The translations under genes were made by a program, and so were the position numbers. Source: CAMXAS01 sp964442435 (GTDB lineage Bacteria > Bacteroidota > Bacteroidia > Bacteroidales > P3). Taken from it: a stretch of DNA of 26,917 nt. Every line of letters starts with the position of its first letter. Positions within the stretch are counted from its first letter, which is position 1. Location: contig CAYTZG010000024.1 in NCBI GenBank assembly GCA_964442435.1, forward strand, positions 1 through 26,917. The letters run 5' to 3'. Shown in pieces: positions 1 to 7,338 of this stretch. Under the pieces are notes generated by a model. It was not told the DNA's origin and ran no database searches. It saw only the letters and a list, made by a program, of their open reading frames with translations.

Positions 1-70
1 TCCATAATATTAAGTTATCCTTTGTTCGTGCACTCTGTTTGATTACATTCGAGTGATAAAGAACAAGGAT

Positions 71-1066
71 ATGTCGCAATCAATTAAACCAAGCAGGGAG
101 TTACTTCAAGAAGCGCTTGAGGCGTTTCTTTTTCATTGTAGATATGAGAAAAGGTTGAATGATAAGACGTTGGTGGCTTATAAGACGGATTTGATGCAGT
201 TTTGCGCGAGACTGCCGAAAGGCCAGTTAACGATGCAATCCATAACGCGGGAGATGATTAAGGATTATTTGCAGGCGTTGTCGGGTTTTAAGCCTAAGAC
301 CATCAAGCGGAAAATCGCATCGCTGAAGGCGTTTTTCTCTTTCTACGAATATGAACGGGAGGATTTTATCAATCCGTTGCGCAAGATGCGGATTCATCCA
401 AAAGAGCCGCTCGTTATCCCGACGGTTATGGAGGGCGATGAAATTAGAGCTATTTTGGGTTATCTCTATCGTTTGCGAAGTGAAAATCATGAGAAAACGG
501 CCTGGCGCTATAAGGCGCAGGTGCGGGATATTGCGGTTGTAGAGTTGCTTTTTGCTACCGGCATCCGGGTGTCGGAATTATGTCAGTTGCAATGCCGGGA
601 TGTGGACTTGGGGCGGGGTTGTATTAAGGTGTATGGCAAGGGATCCAAGGAGCGCATCATTCAGATTGGCGCGTCGGAAGTGATAGATGTCTTGTTTGAG
701 TATAAGTGTTTGTTTTCCCCGTCCACTTGCTTTTGGCTCAATCGTTTGGGTAATCCGTTGTCGACGCAGTCGGTTCGGGGGCTGGTAAGGCGTTGTGTCG
801 AGGCTTTGAAGTTGGAGAAACACATAACCCCGCATACGTTCCGGCATACGTTTGCAACGCTTCTACTTGAAGAAGATGTGGATATCAAATATATCCAGCA
901 TATGTTGGGACATAGCAGCATTGTGACGACGCAGATTTATACCCATGTCAATGTGCATAAACAGAAGATGATATTGCAGAGTAAACATCCGCGGACGCGG
1001 TGGACTCTGCAGTCTGACTTACCGCACGGTCATCAGTCCGCAGACGAGGGCGATGCCGAAGCTTAG
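71..1066 (+). CDS. Tyrosine recombinase, XerC/XerD-like integrase
   Basis: Site-specific DNA recombinase of the tyrosine (phage integrase/Xer) family, which cuts and rejoins DNA through a 3'-phosphotyrosine intermediate. In the reading that begins at the GTG at 53, an N-terminal SAM-like core-binding domain covers about residues 17-115. The catalytic set is complete: R172 (in ATGIRVSEL), K196 (in YGKGSKE), H261 and R264 (in HTFRHTFAT), H287 (in LGHSS) and nucleophile Y296. I prefer the ATG at 71 because an AAGGA lies just upstream. The frame also opens at the GTG at 53. At about 331 residues it is longer than typical XerC/D (~300). The extra length lies in a charged insertion before the first catalytic Arg (about 138-157) and in a hydrophilic tail after Y296. 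No att-like repeat or second recombinase is visible, so chromosome-dimer resolution and mobile-element integration both remain possible. Confidence 0.88.
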   Translation: MSQSIKPSRELLQEALEAFLFHCRYEKRLNDKTLVAYKTDLMQFCARLPKGQLTMQSITREMIKDYLQALSGFKPKTIKRKIASLKAFFSFYEYEREDFINPLRKMRIHPKEPLVIPTVMEGDEIRAILGYLYRLRSENHEKTAWRYKAQVRDIAVVELLFATGIRVSELCQLQCRDVDLGRGCIKVYGKGSKERIIQIGASEVIDVLFEYKCLFSPSTCFWLNRLGNPLSTQSVRGLVRRCVEALKLEKHITPHTFRHTFATLLLEEDVDIKYIQHMLGHSSIVTTQIYTHVNVHKQKMILQSKHPRTRWTLQSDLPHGHQSADEGDAEA

Positions 1067-1098
1067 GAAAGAGCCGGCCATGTTTCACGCCGTTGAAC

Positions 1099-2349
1099 TT
1101 AAGCCAGCAACCACTGCCATATTGGGATTAATTCGATGGTTAGACCGGATTGTGTAATAACGGATTGCTGGTTGTAGGTGATGATGAGGGCGCGTTTGAG
1201 GGGGCTGTATGAATGTAGGGCTCCAAGGGCGGAAAGTTCTCGGTTTCGGGTATCGGTGTTGTCAATAGCGTAAGCTACTTGGATGGCGAGGTCTTCGGAT
1301 GGGATGTAAAAGTCCACTTCAATGTTGTGGTGATAATAGAATACACGGTCACCATACTGGCGGTACAGGGTTTGGGCAACCAGGTTTTCGAGTAACTTGG
1401 TCTCAGGCTGAAGTAAAAATAAATAGAGTAGGCCGTTGTCGCAGAAATAATGTTTTTGCACACTTTCGCGTTCGGAGACCGTATCGGTAAAATTGCTTAT
1501 GGAAAAACAGAGATACGCTTCGTGCAGGTAGCCTAGATAGGTGGATATGGTTTCGCGGGTAATGCGTGTTCCATCGCTTTTAATGATGTTATGCAAGCGG
1601 TTGATGGCGATGGGATGCATCAAAGAGTCGGCGATCTTTTTGACCAATAAGCTTATGCCACGTTCGCTCCGTATATTTTTACGTACAATGATATCCGAGA
1701 AAAGTATTTTTTGATAGAGCGATGATAACCATTGGCGCTTGTCGGTAAATTGAAACGATTCGGCGAATCCGCCATGATAAAAATAATCGGCAAAGATACG
1801 TATGATGTCTGCTTTTTGTGACGATAGATTCCAATGAGGCTGTAAGGTTATGGAGTGGTAGTCGAGGTATTCTGCAAAAGTGAACGGCCAAATTTCTTGC
1901 ATCAGGTAACGTCCACCGAGTGTGGTGGCTATTTCGCGGCTGAGCATGTTGGCATTGCTGCCACTCACGAATACACGGTATTTCTCATCTGCCAAGCGGC
2001 GGGCAAAATGTTCCCAACCTTCGACATTTTGGATTTCATCCAAGAAGATGATCGGCTGATGCGGGAAGAGTTCTCGATAAGCGTCTAGGCAGAGATGTAA
2101 CTGTTCCTTGGTAATGTCCGAGATGCGTTCGTCCTCAAAATTGACAAACAGAATCTCTGTCATGTCATGCCCTTTCCGAAGGAGTTGCTGAATGTATTGG
2201 TAGAGCATATATGATTTACCTGCACGGCGGAGACCGACAAACACATAGTTGCCTACGGTATCAATATTGAGTTTTCTTGGTGTCAGATTCACATTAGGAA
2301 TCAATTCCTGCCAGCGAAGAATGATTTCTTTCAGCGTGTTTTTTAGCAT
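1099..2349 (-). CDS. AAA family ATPase with DUF4143 C-terminal domain
   Basis: Predicted cytoplasmic P-loop ATPase of the AAA_14/DUF4143 type. These proteins are common in Bacteroidota and other anaerobes, usually without an established role. Walker A is GLRRAGKS (residues 39-46), Walker B is IIFLDEI (100-106), and a sensor-like VFVSGSN follows at about 127-133. The DUF4143 half occupies roughly 210-380. It contains a CDNGLLY segment and a VDFYI motif resembling the restriction-nuclease-like core of this family. The length (416 residues) is normal for full-length members. The gene converges on the recombinase with 32 bases between stops and is transcribed alone from a well-formed promoter at 2370-2401. 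Two tandem near-palindromes lie further upstream. The function is unknown; proposals for relatives include toxin-antitoxin-like or transport-related roles, and nothing here decides between them. Confidence 0.88.
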   Translation of the reverse strand: MLKNTLKEIILRWQELIPNVNLTPRKLNIDTVGNYVFVGLRRAGKSYMLYQYIQQLLRKGHDMTEILFVNFEDERISDITKEQLHLCLDAYRELFPHQPIIFLDEIQNVEGWEHFARRLADEKYRVFVSGSNANMLSREIATTLGGRYLMQEIWPFTFAEYLDYHSITLQPHWNLSSQKADIIRIFADYFYHGGFAESFQFTDKRQWLSSLYQKILFSDIIVRKNIRSERGISLLVKKIADSLMHPIAINRLHNIIKSDGTRITRETISTYLGYLHEAYLCFSISNFTDTVSERESVQKHYFCDNGLLYLFLLQPETKLLENLVAQTLYRQYGDRVFYYHHNIEVDFYIPSEDLAIQVAYAIDNTDTRNRELSALGALHSYSPLKRALIITYNQQSVITQSGLTIELIPIWQWLLA

Positions 2350-2369
2350 AAGCGGGCCTTATTTGAATG

Positions 2370-2401
2370 CAAAAATAGTGGAATCTTCTATAAACGGCAA
2401 A
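2370..2401 (-). promoter_or_regulatory. Bacteroidota-type promoter for the AAA/DUF4143 ATPase
   Basis: Read on the minus strand, TTTG (2401-2398) is followed after 20 bases by TATTTTTG (2377-2370). This matches the Bacteroidota sigma-ABfr consensus TTTG-N19/20-TAnnTTTG exactly. Transcription would start near 2363-2365, giving a very short leader before the ATG at 2349. The role is inferred from consensus only. Confidence 0.65.
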
Positions 2402-2471
2402 TTTTATACAAAAATTGTCTTATATAGCCGACATATTAATAAAGATACGGACATTGTTGCTTTTATCCAAA

Positions 2472-2523
2472 ATTATAGGCTCTGGAGGCTATATTGGCTG
2501 ATTATAGGCTCCAAAGGCTATAT
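2472..2523. repeat. Tandem pair of 23-bp near-palindromic repeats
   Basis: Two 23-base units, 2472-2494 and 2501-2523, share the same first 11 bases (ATTATAGGCTC) and last 8 bases (GGCTATAT). They differ only in the central four bases (TGGA versus CAAA) and are separated by six bases. Each unit is itself nearly palindromic: in the first, TATAGgCTC pairs with GAGgCTATA around a 2-base centre. This is the geometry of a paired operator or of an interspersed repeat. The pair sits about 70 bp upstream of the ATPase -33 element. No binding protein can be named. Confidence 0.75.
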
Positions 2524-2594
2524 CGTTCAATTGGCTCTGAGTTTGTTGTCATTGTCATCATCGGGCATTTTTACAATGGCAAAAGTAGGCAAAG

Positions 2595-2614
2595 CCCCAT
2601 AGAATTCCATGGGG
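2595..2614 (-). terminator. Possible terminator hairpin after the capD-like gene
   Basis: CCCCATAGAATTCCATGGGG is a near-perfect 20-bp palindrome with one mismatched pair. It lies about 45 bases past the stop of the minus-strand nucleotide-sugar dehydratase. On that strand it is followed by CTTTG and then a short T-rich stretch, not by a clean T run. A terminator is the simplest reading, but a protein-binding palindrome is also possible. Confidence 0.35.
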
Positions 2615-2658
2615 AAAATCTTAAAAAGAATCAAAAAGTGACGGTATCGGCCGTTGGC

Positions 2659-4563
2659 CTATTTGTCTAACTTCTCGAACTCGGAGTTGTTGCTCTTGTA
2701 TTCGGGAATCAGCCGTTTGGTCTGTTGAACGCAACCTTCGATGTCTACGTCCAAGGCCAACTGTTTGAGCGTCTCGAACTCGGCCGCGACTTCCTCGTAG
2801 GGGTATTCGCGAACCGTTGCGATACGGATTTTGTCGTGCGGTGACGGCTGCGTGATTTCGGCATTGTTCAGCACTTCTTCGTAGAGCTTCTCGCCGGGCC
2901 GCAGGCCGGTATAGACGATTTCGATATCTTCGTTGGGCGTGTAGCCTGCCAATTTGATCATGCGTTCCGCCAAGTCGGCGATGCGGACGGGTTCGCCCAT
3001 GTCAAACACCATGATGTCGCCGCCCTGCCCGATGACAGAAGCTTCCAGCACCAAGCGGCAGGCCTCCGGTATGGTCATGAAGAAACGGGTTATCTTGGGG
3101 TGCGTCACCGTGACGGGGCCGCCTTTGGCGATTTGCTCCTTGAAGCGCGGAATGACCGAGCCCTGGCTGCCGAGCACGTTGCCGAAGCGCGTCGTGATGA
3201 ACCGCGTCCGGCCTTCCTTGCGTTTGGCCGCCACCGCGCGGTCGAGGCTCTGCACGTAAATCTCTCCCAATCGTTTGCTCGCGCCCATAACGCTCGTCGG
3301 ATTCACGGCCTTGTCGGTCGAAATCATGACGAATTTCTCACAGTTGTAGCGTAGGGCGGTGTCGGCCACATAGCGCGTGCCGATGGCGTTGACGCGGATG
3401 GCCTCGCAGGGATTGGCTTCCATAAGCGGCACGTGCTTGTAGGCGGCCGCATGGAAAACGACGTCGGGATGGTAGGTGCGGAATAGGAAGTCCACGCGGC
3501 GCCGGGCGCGCACGTCGCCGACAATGGGGTAGAATTCCAGTTCGGGGAAGCGTTCTTCCAATTCCAGCCGCAGGTTGTGCATGCCGGTTTCGCAGAAGTC
3601 AAACAGCACGAGCCGTTTGATGCCACCCATGGTCGCAATCTGCCGGCAGAGTTCGCTGCCGATGGAGCCGGCGGCGCCTGTAATCAACACGGTCTTGTCT
3701 TTCAGGTTCTCCTGAATGCGCGGCACGTTGATTTTAATTTCGTCACGGCCCAACAGGTCCTCAATCGAGACTTCGCGGGCCTGAGGGGTTGTCGTATGTT
3801 TCCAACGGTCGATGGGGGGCACCGTGAACAGGCGCAGGTGCTGTTTGATGCAGAAATCCACGAGGCCGTTGCGTTGGGCAAGCAAATCGCGTTGGGATGC
3901 GAACAGTATGCCTTCGATTTGTTCCTTGCGGATCAATTTGGCCGCGTCGTTCATGTCTTGAACGTAGTGGATGGGCAAGTTGCCCATGTGCAGGGTAGAA
4001 CGTACATTGTCAAAAGAAAGTACGCCTACCACGTGGTAGGAGGAGCGGAAATTGAGGTTGAGCAGTGCGCTCAAATTGGGCAGGTCGTCCCGTTCGCCGA
4101 AAATCAACAGCCTGTGGCCTCTGTCGTGTATGTTGCGCGTGGCGATTTGATAAGCCGAAATCAGGCCGACGCGGAATACCACGAGCAGGAACATCGTCAT
4201 CAGCAGGTCGATGCACGGAATCAGGGTCAAGGAGAAATGATGCAGGCTATAGGCCGGCAATAGCCAGTAGAGTATCGGCAACATCAACGCGCATTTGAGC
4301 GCGACGGCGGCCAAGATGCGCCAAAGGCTCTGCATATTGGAATGCCGGATGATGCTTTTGTGCGTGCGGAAGCAGAGGAAGCCTATCAGCGAGGCCGGAA
4401 TCGACAGCAGGTAGATGAGCAGGATGCGGCGCGACGGAAGGAAAATGCGCAGCATGCTCTCGGCGGTGAATATACTCAGCATCGTGGCCAAAAGCGAGAT
4501 GACCACATCCCCCAGCAAAATAAGCCGGTGGCTGATATACGGCACCCGCGAGATCATCAACAT
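2659..4563 (-). CDS. Membrane nucleotide-sugar 4,6-dehydratase/epimerase, FlaA1/CapD/WbpM type
   Basis: Integral inner-membrane enzyme of the PglF/WbpM/CapD family. These proteins act on UDP-activated N-acetylhexosamines (typically UDP-GlcNAc 4,6-dehydration) to supply modified sugars for capsule, O-antigen or glycoprotein glycans. The N-terminus has four hydrophobic segments. A first Rossmann-like region (about 150-260) precedes the SDR domain with the NAD motif GAAGSIGS (about 296-303). The catalytic segment reads STDKAVNPTSVMGASK, with Met where ordinary SDR enzymes have Tyr, as is normal for this subfamily. I chose the ATG at 4563 (634 residues): GGAGA stands just upstream, and a promoter-like element overlaps the longer TTG opening at 4638. 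It is probably a single-gene transcript following the terminated flippase gene. Confidence 0.87.
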   Translation of the reverse strand: MLMISRVPYISHRLILLGDVVISLLATMLSIFTAESMLRIFLPSRRILLIYLLSIPASLIGFLCFRTHKSIIRHSNMQSLWRILAAVALKCALMLPILYWLLPAYSLHHFSLTLIPCIDLLMTMFLLVVFRVGLISAYQIATRNIHDRGHRLLIFGERDDLPNLSALLNLNFRSSYHVVGVLSFDNVRSTLHMGNLPIHYVQDMNDAAKLIRKEQIEGILFASQRDLLAQRNGLVDFCIKQHLRLFTVPPIDRWKHTTTPQAREVSIEDLLGRDEIKINVPRIQENLKDKTVLITGAAGSIGSELCRQIATMGGIKRLVLFDFCETGMHNLRLELEERFPELEFYPIVGDVRARRRVDFLFRTYHPDVVFHAAAYKHVPLMEANPCEAIRVNAIGTRYVADTALRYNCEKFVMISTDKAVNPTSVMGASKRLGEIYVQSLDRAVAAKRKEGRTRFITTRFGNVLGSQGSVIPRFKEQIAKGGPVTVTHPKITRFFMTIPEACRLVLEASVIGQGGDIMVFDMGEPVRIADLAERMIKLAGYTPNEDIEIVYTGLRPGEKLYEEVLNNAEITQPSPHDKIRIATVREYPYEEVAAEFETLKQLALDVDIEGCVQQTKRLIPEYKSNNSEFEKLDK

Positions 4564-4635
4564 GATTCTCCGGAAAAACGAGATATGCAAGGTCTTTTTC
4601 AAGTTTTTCAACGTCGTGGTCTTATAAAGAGTTTG

Positions 4636-4667
4636 CAAATTTAAGTGATTGATTACAAAAAAACAAG
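4636..4667 (-). promoter_or_regulatory. Promoter for the capD-like gene
   Basis: On the minus strand, TAAATTTG (4643-4636) fits the -7 consensus TAnnTTTG. CTTG (4667-4664) sits 20 bases upstream, one base off the TTTG -33 element. Transcription would start near 4630, downstream of the TTG at 4638, which supports the ATG at 4563 as the true start with a leader of roughly 65 bases. Confidence 0.5.
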
Positions 4668-4702
4668 AAAGTTGTCGCGATATATATATAGTGTAAGGGC
4701 GA

Positions 4703-4722
4703 TAAAACGGCAGTTTGCCGTC
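4703..4722 (-). terminator. Rho-independent terminator after the flippase gene
   Basis: Read on the minus strand, ACGGCA-AAC-TGCCGT forms a six-pair stem (extendable by a G-U pair) with a 3-base loop, followed by TTTTAT. It begins at the flippase stop codon. It would end the korA-korB-flippase transcript before the capD-like gene. Confidence 0.6.
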
Positions 4723-6272
4723 TAGGCTTTCCGGTTTGGACGCAGGGTCAGCAGGCGACGGCTGAACGCCCGCATACCGGGCGTAAAGACATAGAACAGG
4801 CCGAAACCGATGCCGCCGCAGAGCGCGGCCGTACAGAGGCCGTACAGTAGCCAGTGGCCGTAGGAGGCGGCCGGATCAATCGGCAACAGGTTCTTCAAGT
4901 AGTAGGTTGCGAGCGTGGATACCGCCAGCAAGGTGATGTGGAGGGCTGTCTGCCGGAAATAGACCGCCGGGCTTTGGGCCATTTTCTCGCGGAACAGGAA
5001 AAATGGCTTCCATAGAAAGACGATGATGAACAGGCTGACGAATACGCCGGCCATGATGCCGGGCAGGCCCCAATAGTAACCGAAAAGCGCGGAGAGGCCG
5101 ATGTTGAGGATGGCTTCCGCGATGGGTGCCCAAATGTCTTGGTAGAGGCCGAACGCGTATAGGAACACATCGGTCGCGTTGCGGAACAAACGGATGAACA
5201 GCGTGCCCATAAGCCACAACAAGGCCGTTTTGGACATGACGTATTCCGAACCCACCCAAAGCGAGATGAACGGTTGGGCCAAAAACATCGTACAACATAC
5301 GATGGTGCCGCAGAGCCACGACTTGAACGAAAACATCTCCCAGTAGAGTTTCTGTACTTTCTGCGGTTGTTGCTCTTCAATCAAGTTGCCCACGCTGGCG
5401 ACGCTGCCGCTGAACAGGTTTTCCCACATGAGGATAAGCCCCAGCACGATAAAGTTATAGTTGTCGAAAATCGTGACGTCGGTCAGTGTGGCGTAGGCGT
5501 AGATGATAATGACGCTGCTTTGCGAGAGCGCGAATCCGCCGAAACGGTGGAAAAACAGCTGTTTGGTTTTCGTAATCAGCGTGGGGTATTGGTGCCATAC
5601 TTGCCGTCCCAAGTTAGGAGTGGCCTTGATGTACGGATAGTGGTGGCGGACGGCCAACTCCAGTCCGATGGATGAAAGGATGGGCACGAGGGCCTCCATG
5701 CCTATCCAAATCCAAAAGCTGTAAGACGGGTCAAACAGAAAGAGCACGGCCAGTTGCAAGCCGCTTTTCAGCACACGGCCGCCTTGGAACAGCCAGGTAA
5801 CGACGTATTGTTTCTGGTCGGCCGAGAAGAGAACCTGTCGGTAATTGACGCGATAGCTGAGCAGTACGCTGACAGAAAACGCGATATAGGTAAGGTAGGC
5901 GTAATGGAGCGGCAGGCCGCTGTTGGCGAAAATCTTCGGAAAGAACAGCATCAGCACCAAAGAGGCCCCGATGATGAAATAGAAAATCCAGCGGTAGAAG
6001 TGCGCTTGTACCGAAACGATTTCGTTGACGCTTTTGCGGTCGTTTTCGAACAGCGGTTTGTAGAGCGAGAAGCCGACGGCGGTCGCGATGCCCAATTCGG
6101 CCAAATTCAGGAACTGCAACAGCGACTTGGCCAACGAGTTGAGGCCAAGCAATTCCGGGCCCAAAATTTCAATGAAGTATTTTCGGCCGAAGAATGTAAG
6201 CAAAAGGTCGAACACATATACAATGAGTCCGACCTTCGCATTTCTGATGCTGTTGGCAGTGCGGGACGCCAT
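4722..6272 (-). CDS. Polysaccharide flippase, Wzx/MOP superfamily
   Basis: Predicted multi-spanning inner-membrane transporter of the polysaccharide-biosynthesis/MOP exporter superfamily. Such proteins flip lipid-linked glycan repeat units from the cytoplasmic to the periplasmic face. The protein is 516 residues with many hydrophobic segments and a typical N-terminal pattern: a basic start, a first membrane helix, then a YFIEILGPELLGLNSLAKSL-like stretch common in Bacteroidota flippases. No glycosyltransferase cluster or Wzy polymerase is adjacent. The start ATG lies only three bases after the korB stop, so it is almost certainly translated from the korA-korB transcript, an unusual pairing of central metabolism with a surface glycan exporter. 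A terminator overlaps its stop codon. Substrate not predictable. Confidence 0.85.
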   Translation of the reverse strand: MASRTANSIRNAKVGLIVYVFDLLLTFFGRKYFIEILGPELLGLNSLAKSLLQFLNLAELGIATAVGFSLYKPLFENDRKSVNEIVSVQAHFYRWIFYFIIGASLVLMLFFPKIFANSGLPLHYAYLTYIAFSVSVLLSYRVNYRQVLFSADQKQYVVTWLFQGGRVLKSGLQLAVLFLFDPSYSFWIWIGMEALVPILSSIGLELAVRHHYPYIKATPNLGRQVWHQYPTLITKTKQLFFHRFGGFALSQSSVIIIYAYATLTDVTIFDNYNFIVLGLILMWENLFSGSVASVGNLIEEQQPQKVQKLYWEMFSFKSWLCGTIVCCTMFLAQPFISLWVGSEYVMSKTALLWLMGTLFIRLFRNATDVFLYAFGLYQDIWAPIAEAILNIGLSALFGYYWGLPGIMAGVFVSLFIIVFLWKPFFLFREKMAQSPAVYFRQTALHITLLAVSTLATYYLKNLLPIDPAASYGHWLLYGLCTAALCGGIGFGLFYVFTPGMRAFSRRLLTLRPNRKA

Positions 6273-6275
6273 CCG

Positions 6276-7307
6276 TTATTGGATTTCCCAAGTGTCGCCG
6301 CTGTTGAGCAAGTCGTCCATGCAGTGGATGGGCGATTGTTCGCGGGCTTGAATCAACTGCTCCTCCAACAATTCGTTGTAGGTGGGCTTGGCCACGTTGC
6401 GGATCACGCCGATGGCCACCGGGAAGTCGGGGCGTTTCATCGTGGCCAGCATCGTGTGGATGCCCGAGTTGAGCTGCGCCGGGTCATGAACGAGGATGTC
6501 TTTCTCCGTGATGCCGTTCTTGCCGATTTCCACCACTTCGAGTTCCGTGCCGTTGAGGCGGATACCCTTGTTGCGTTCCTTGCCGAAAATCATCGGCTTG
6601 CCGGCTTCGAGCACGAGCATCGCTTCGTCGCGGTAGTCTTTGCCCGTAATCTGTTCATGCGCCTTATCGTTGAAGATAACGCAGTTGTCGAGGATTTCGA
6701 TGACCGAGCAACCGTCGTGCGCGGCCGCCTCTTCCATCACGGCGGTCATAAGCTTGAGGTTGTTGTCCGGAATACGCGCGAAGAACGTGCCCTGCGCGCC
6801 CATAACGAGTTCGCCGGGGTTGAAGGGCGGTTCGATCGTGCCCATCGGGGAGGTCTTCGTAACCGCGCCCATCGGGGAGGTGGGGGAGTATTGGCCTTTC
6901 GTCAGACCGTAAATCTGGTTGTTGAACAGCAGGATGTTGAGGTCCATGTTGCGGCGTACCACGTGGATGAAGTGGTTGCCGCCGATGGCCAGCGAGTCGC
7001 CGTCACCCGTGTTGACCCATACGCTCAGGTGCGGATTGGTCAGTTTGACGCCCGTGGCGATGGCGTTGGCACGGCCGTGGATGCTGTGGAAACCGTAGGT
7101 GTTTACGTAATAGGGGAAGCGCGACGAGCAACCGATGCCCGAAACGAGTACGAATTTCTCTTTCTTGTAGCCGATTTTCGGGAAAACGCTTTCCACGGCG
7201 GCCAAAATAGCGTGCGAACCGCAACCGGGGCACCATTTGACCATCTGGTCGCTCATGAAATCGTCTTTCGTGAGCGGGGTATTCGATTTTTCTATTTCGA
7301 TTTTCAT
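6276..7307 (-). CDS. korB: 2-oxoglutarate (2-oxoacid):ferredoxin oxidoreductase, beta subunit
   Basis: Thiamine-diphosphate and iron-sulfur subunit of a two-subunit 2-oxoacid:ferredoxin oxidoreductase, which converts a 2-oxoacid plus CoA to acyl-CoA and CO2 while reducing ferredoxin. CPGCG (C26, C29), C60 in SGIGCSS, and C209 in LDNCVIFN match the cysteines expected to hold the single [4Fe-4S] cluster in two-subunit enzymes. GDGD (101-104) followed by NNQIYG forms the ThDP/Mg site. The length of 343 residues is usual. It is co-transcribed with korA (31-base gap) and the flippase (3-base gap). A 2-oxoglutarate preference is inferred from the common annotation of this alpha/beta pair in Bacteroidota; pyruvate or branched-chain substrates are not excluded. 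Confidence 0.92.
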   Translation of the reverse strand: MKIEIEKSNTPLTKDDFMSDQMVKWCPGCGSHAILAAVESVFPKIGYKKEKFVLVSGIGCSSRFPYYVNTYGFHSIHGRANAIATGVKLTNPHLSVWVNTGDGDSLAIGGNHFIHVVRRNMDLNILLFNNQIYGLTKGQYSPTSPMGAVTKTSPMGTIEPPFNPGELVMGAQGTFFARIPDNNLKLMTAVMEEAAAHDGCSVIEILDNCVIFNDKAHEQITGKDYRDEAMLVLEAGKPMIFGKERNKGIRLNGTELEVVEIGKNGITEKDILVHDPAQLNSGIHTMLATMKRPDFPVAIGVIRNVAKPTYNELLEEQLIQAREQSPIHCMDDLLNSGDTWEIQ

Positions 7308-7338
7308 GTTGATAGCATTTATAGGTTTGACGGTTCCC

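Larger units (their letters stand above)
2350..2658. other. 309-bp intergenic region between the ATPase and capD-like genes
   Basis: No convincing gene is present. A plus-strand open frame across 2249-2602 is mostly antisense to the ATPase start and matches no family I know. The region holds the ATPase promoter (2370-2401), the tandem near-palindromes (2472-2523) and a 20-bp near-palindrome (2595-2614). It is clearly more AT-rich than the flanking polysaccharide gene. Confidence 0.6.

Noticed and set aside
2249..2602. 117-codon plus-strand frame in the ATPase upstream region
   Set aside because: Starts antisense to the ATPase N-terminus and runs through its promoter and the tandem repeats. 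No family resemblance or ribosome-binding site.
4564..4638. TTG-initiated N-terminal extension of the capD-like protein
   Set aside because: The start would lie inside a promoter -7 element and upstream of the predicted transcript start. The ATG at 4563 has a GGAGA just before it.
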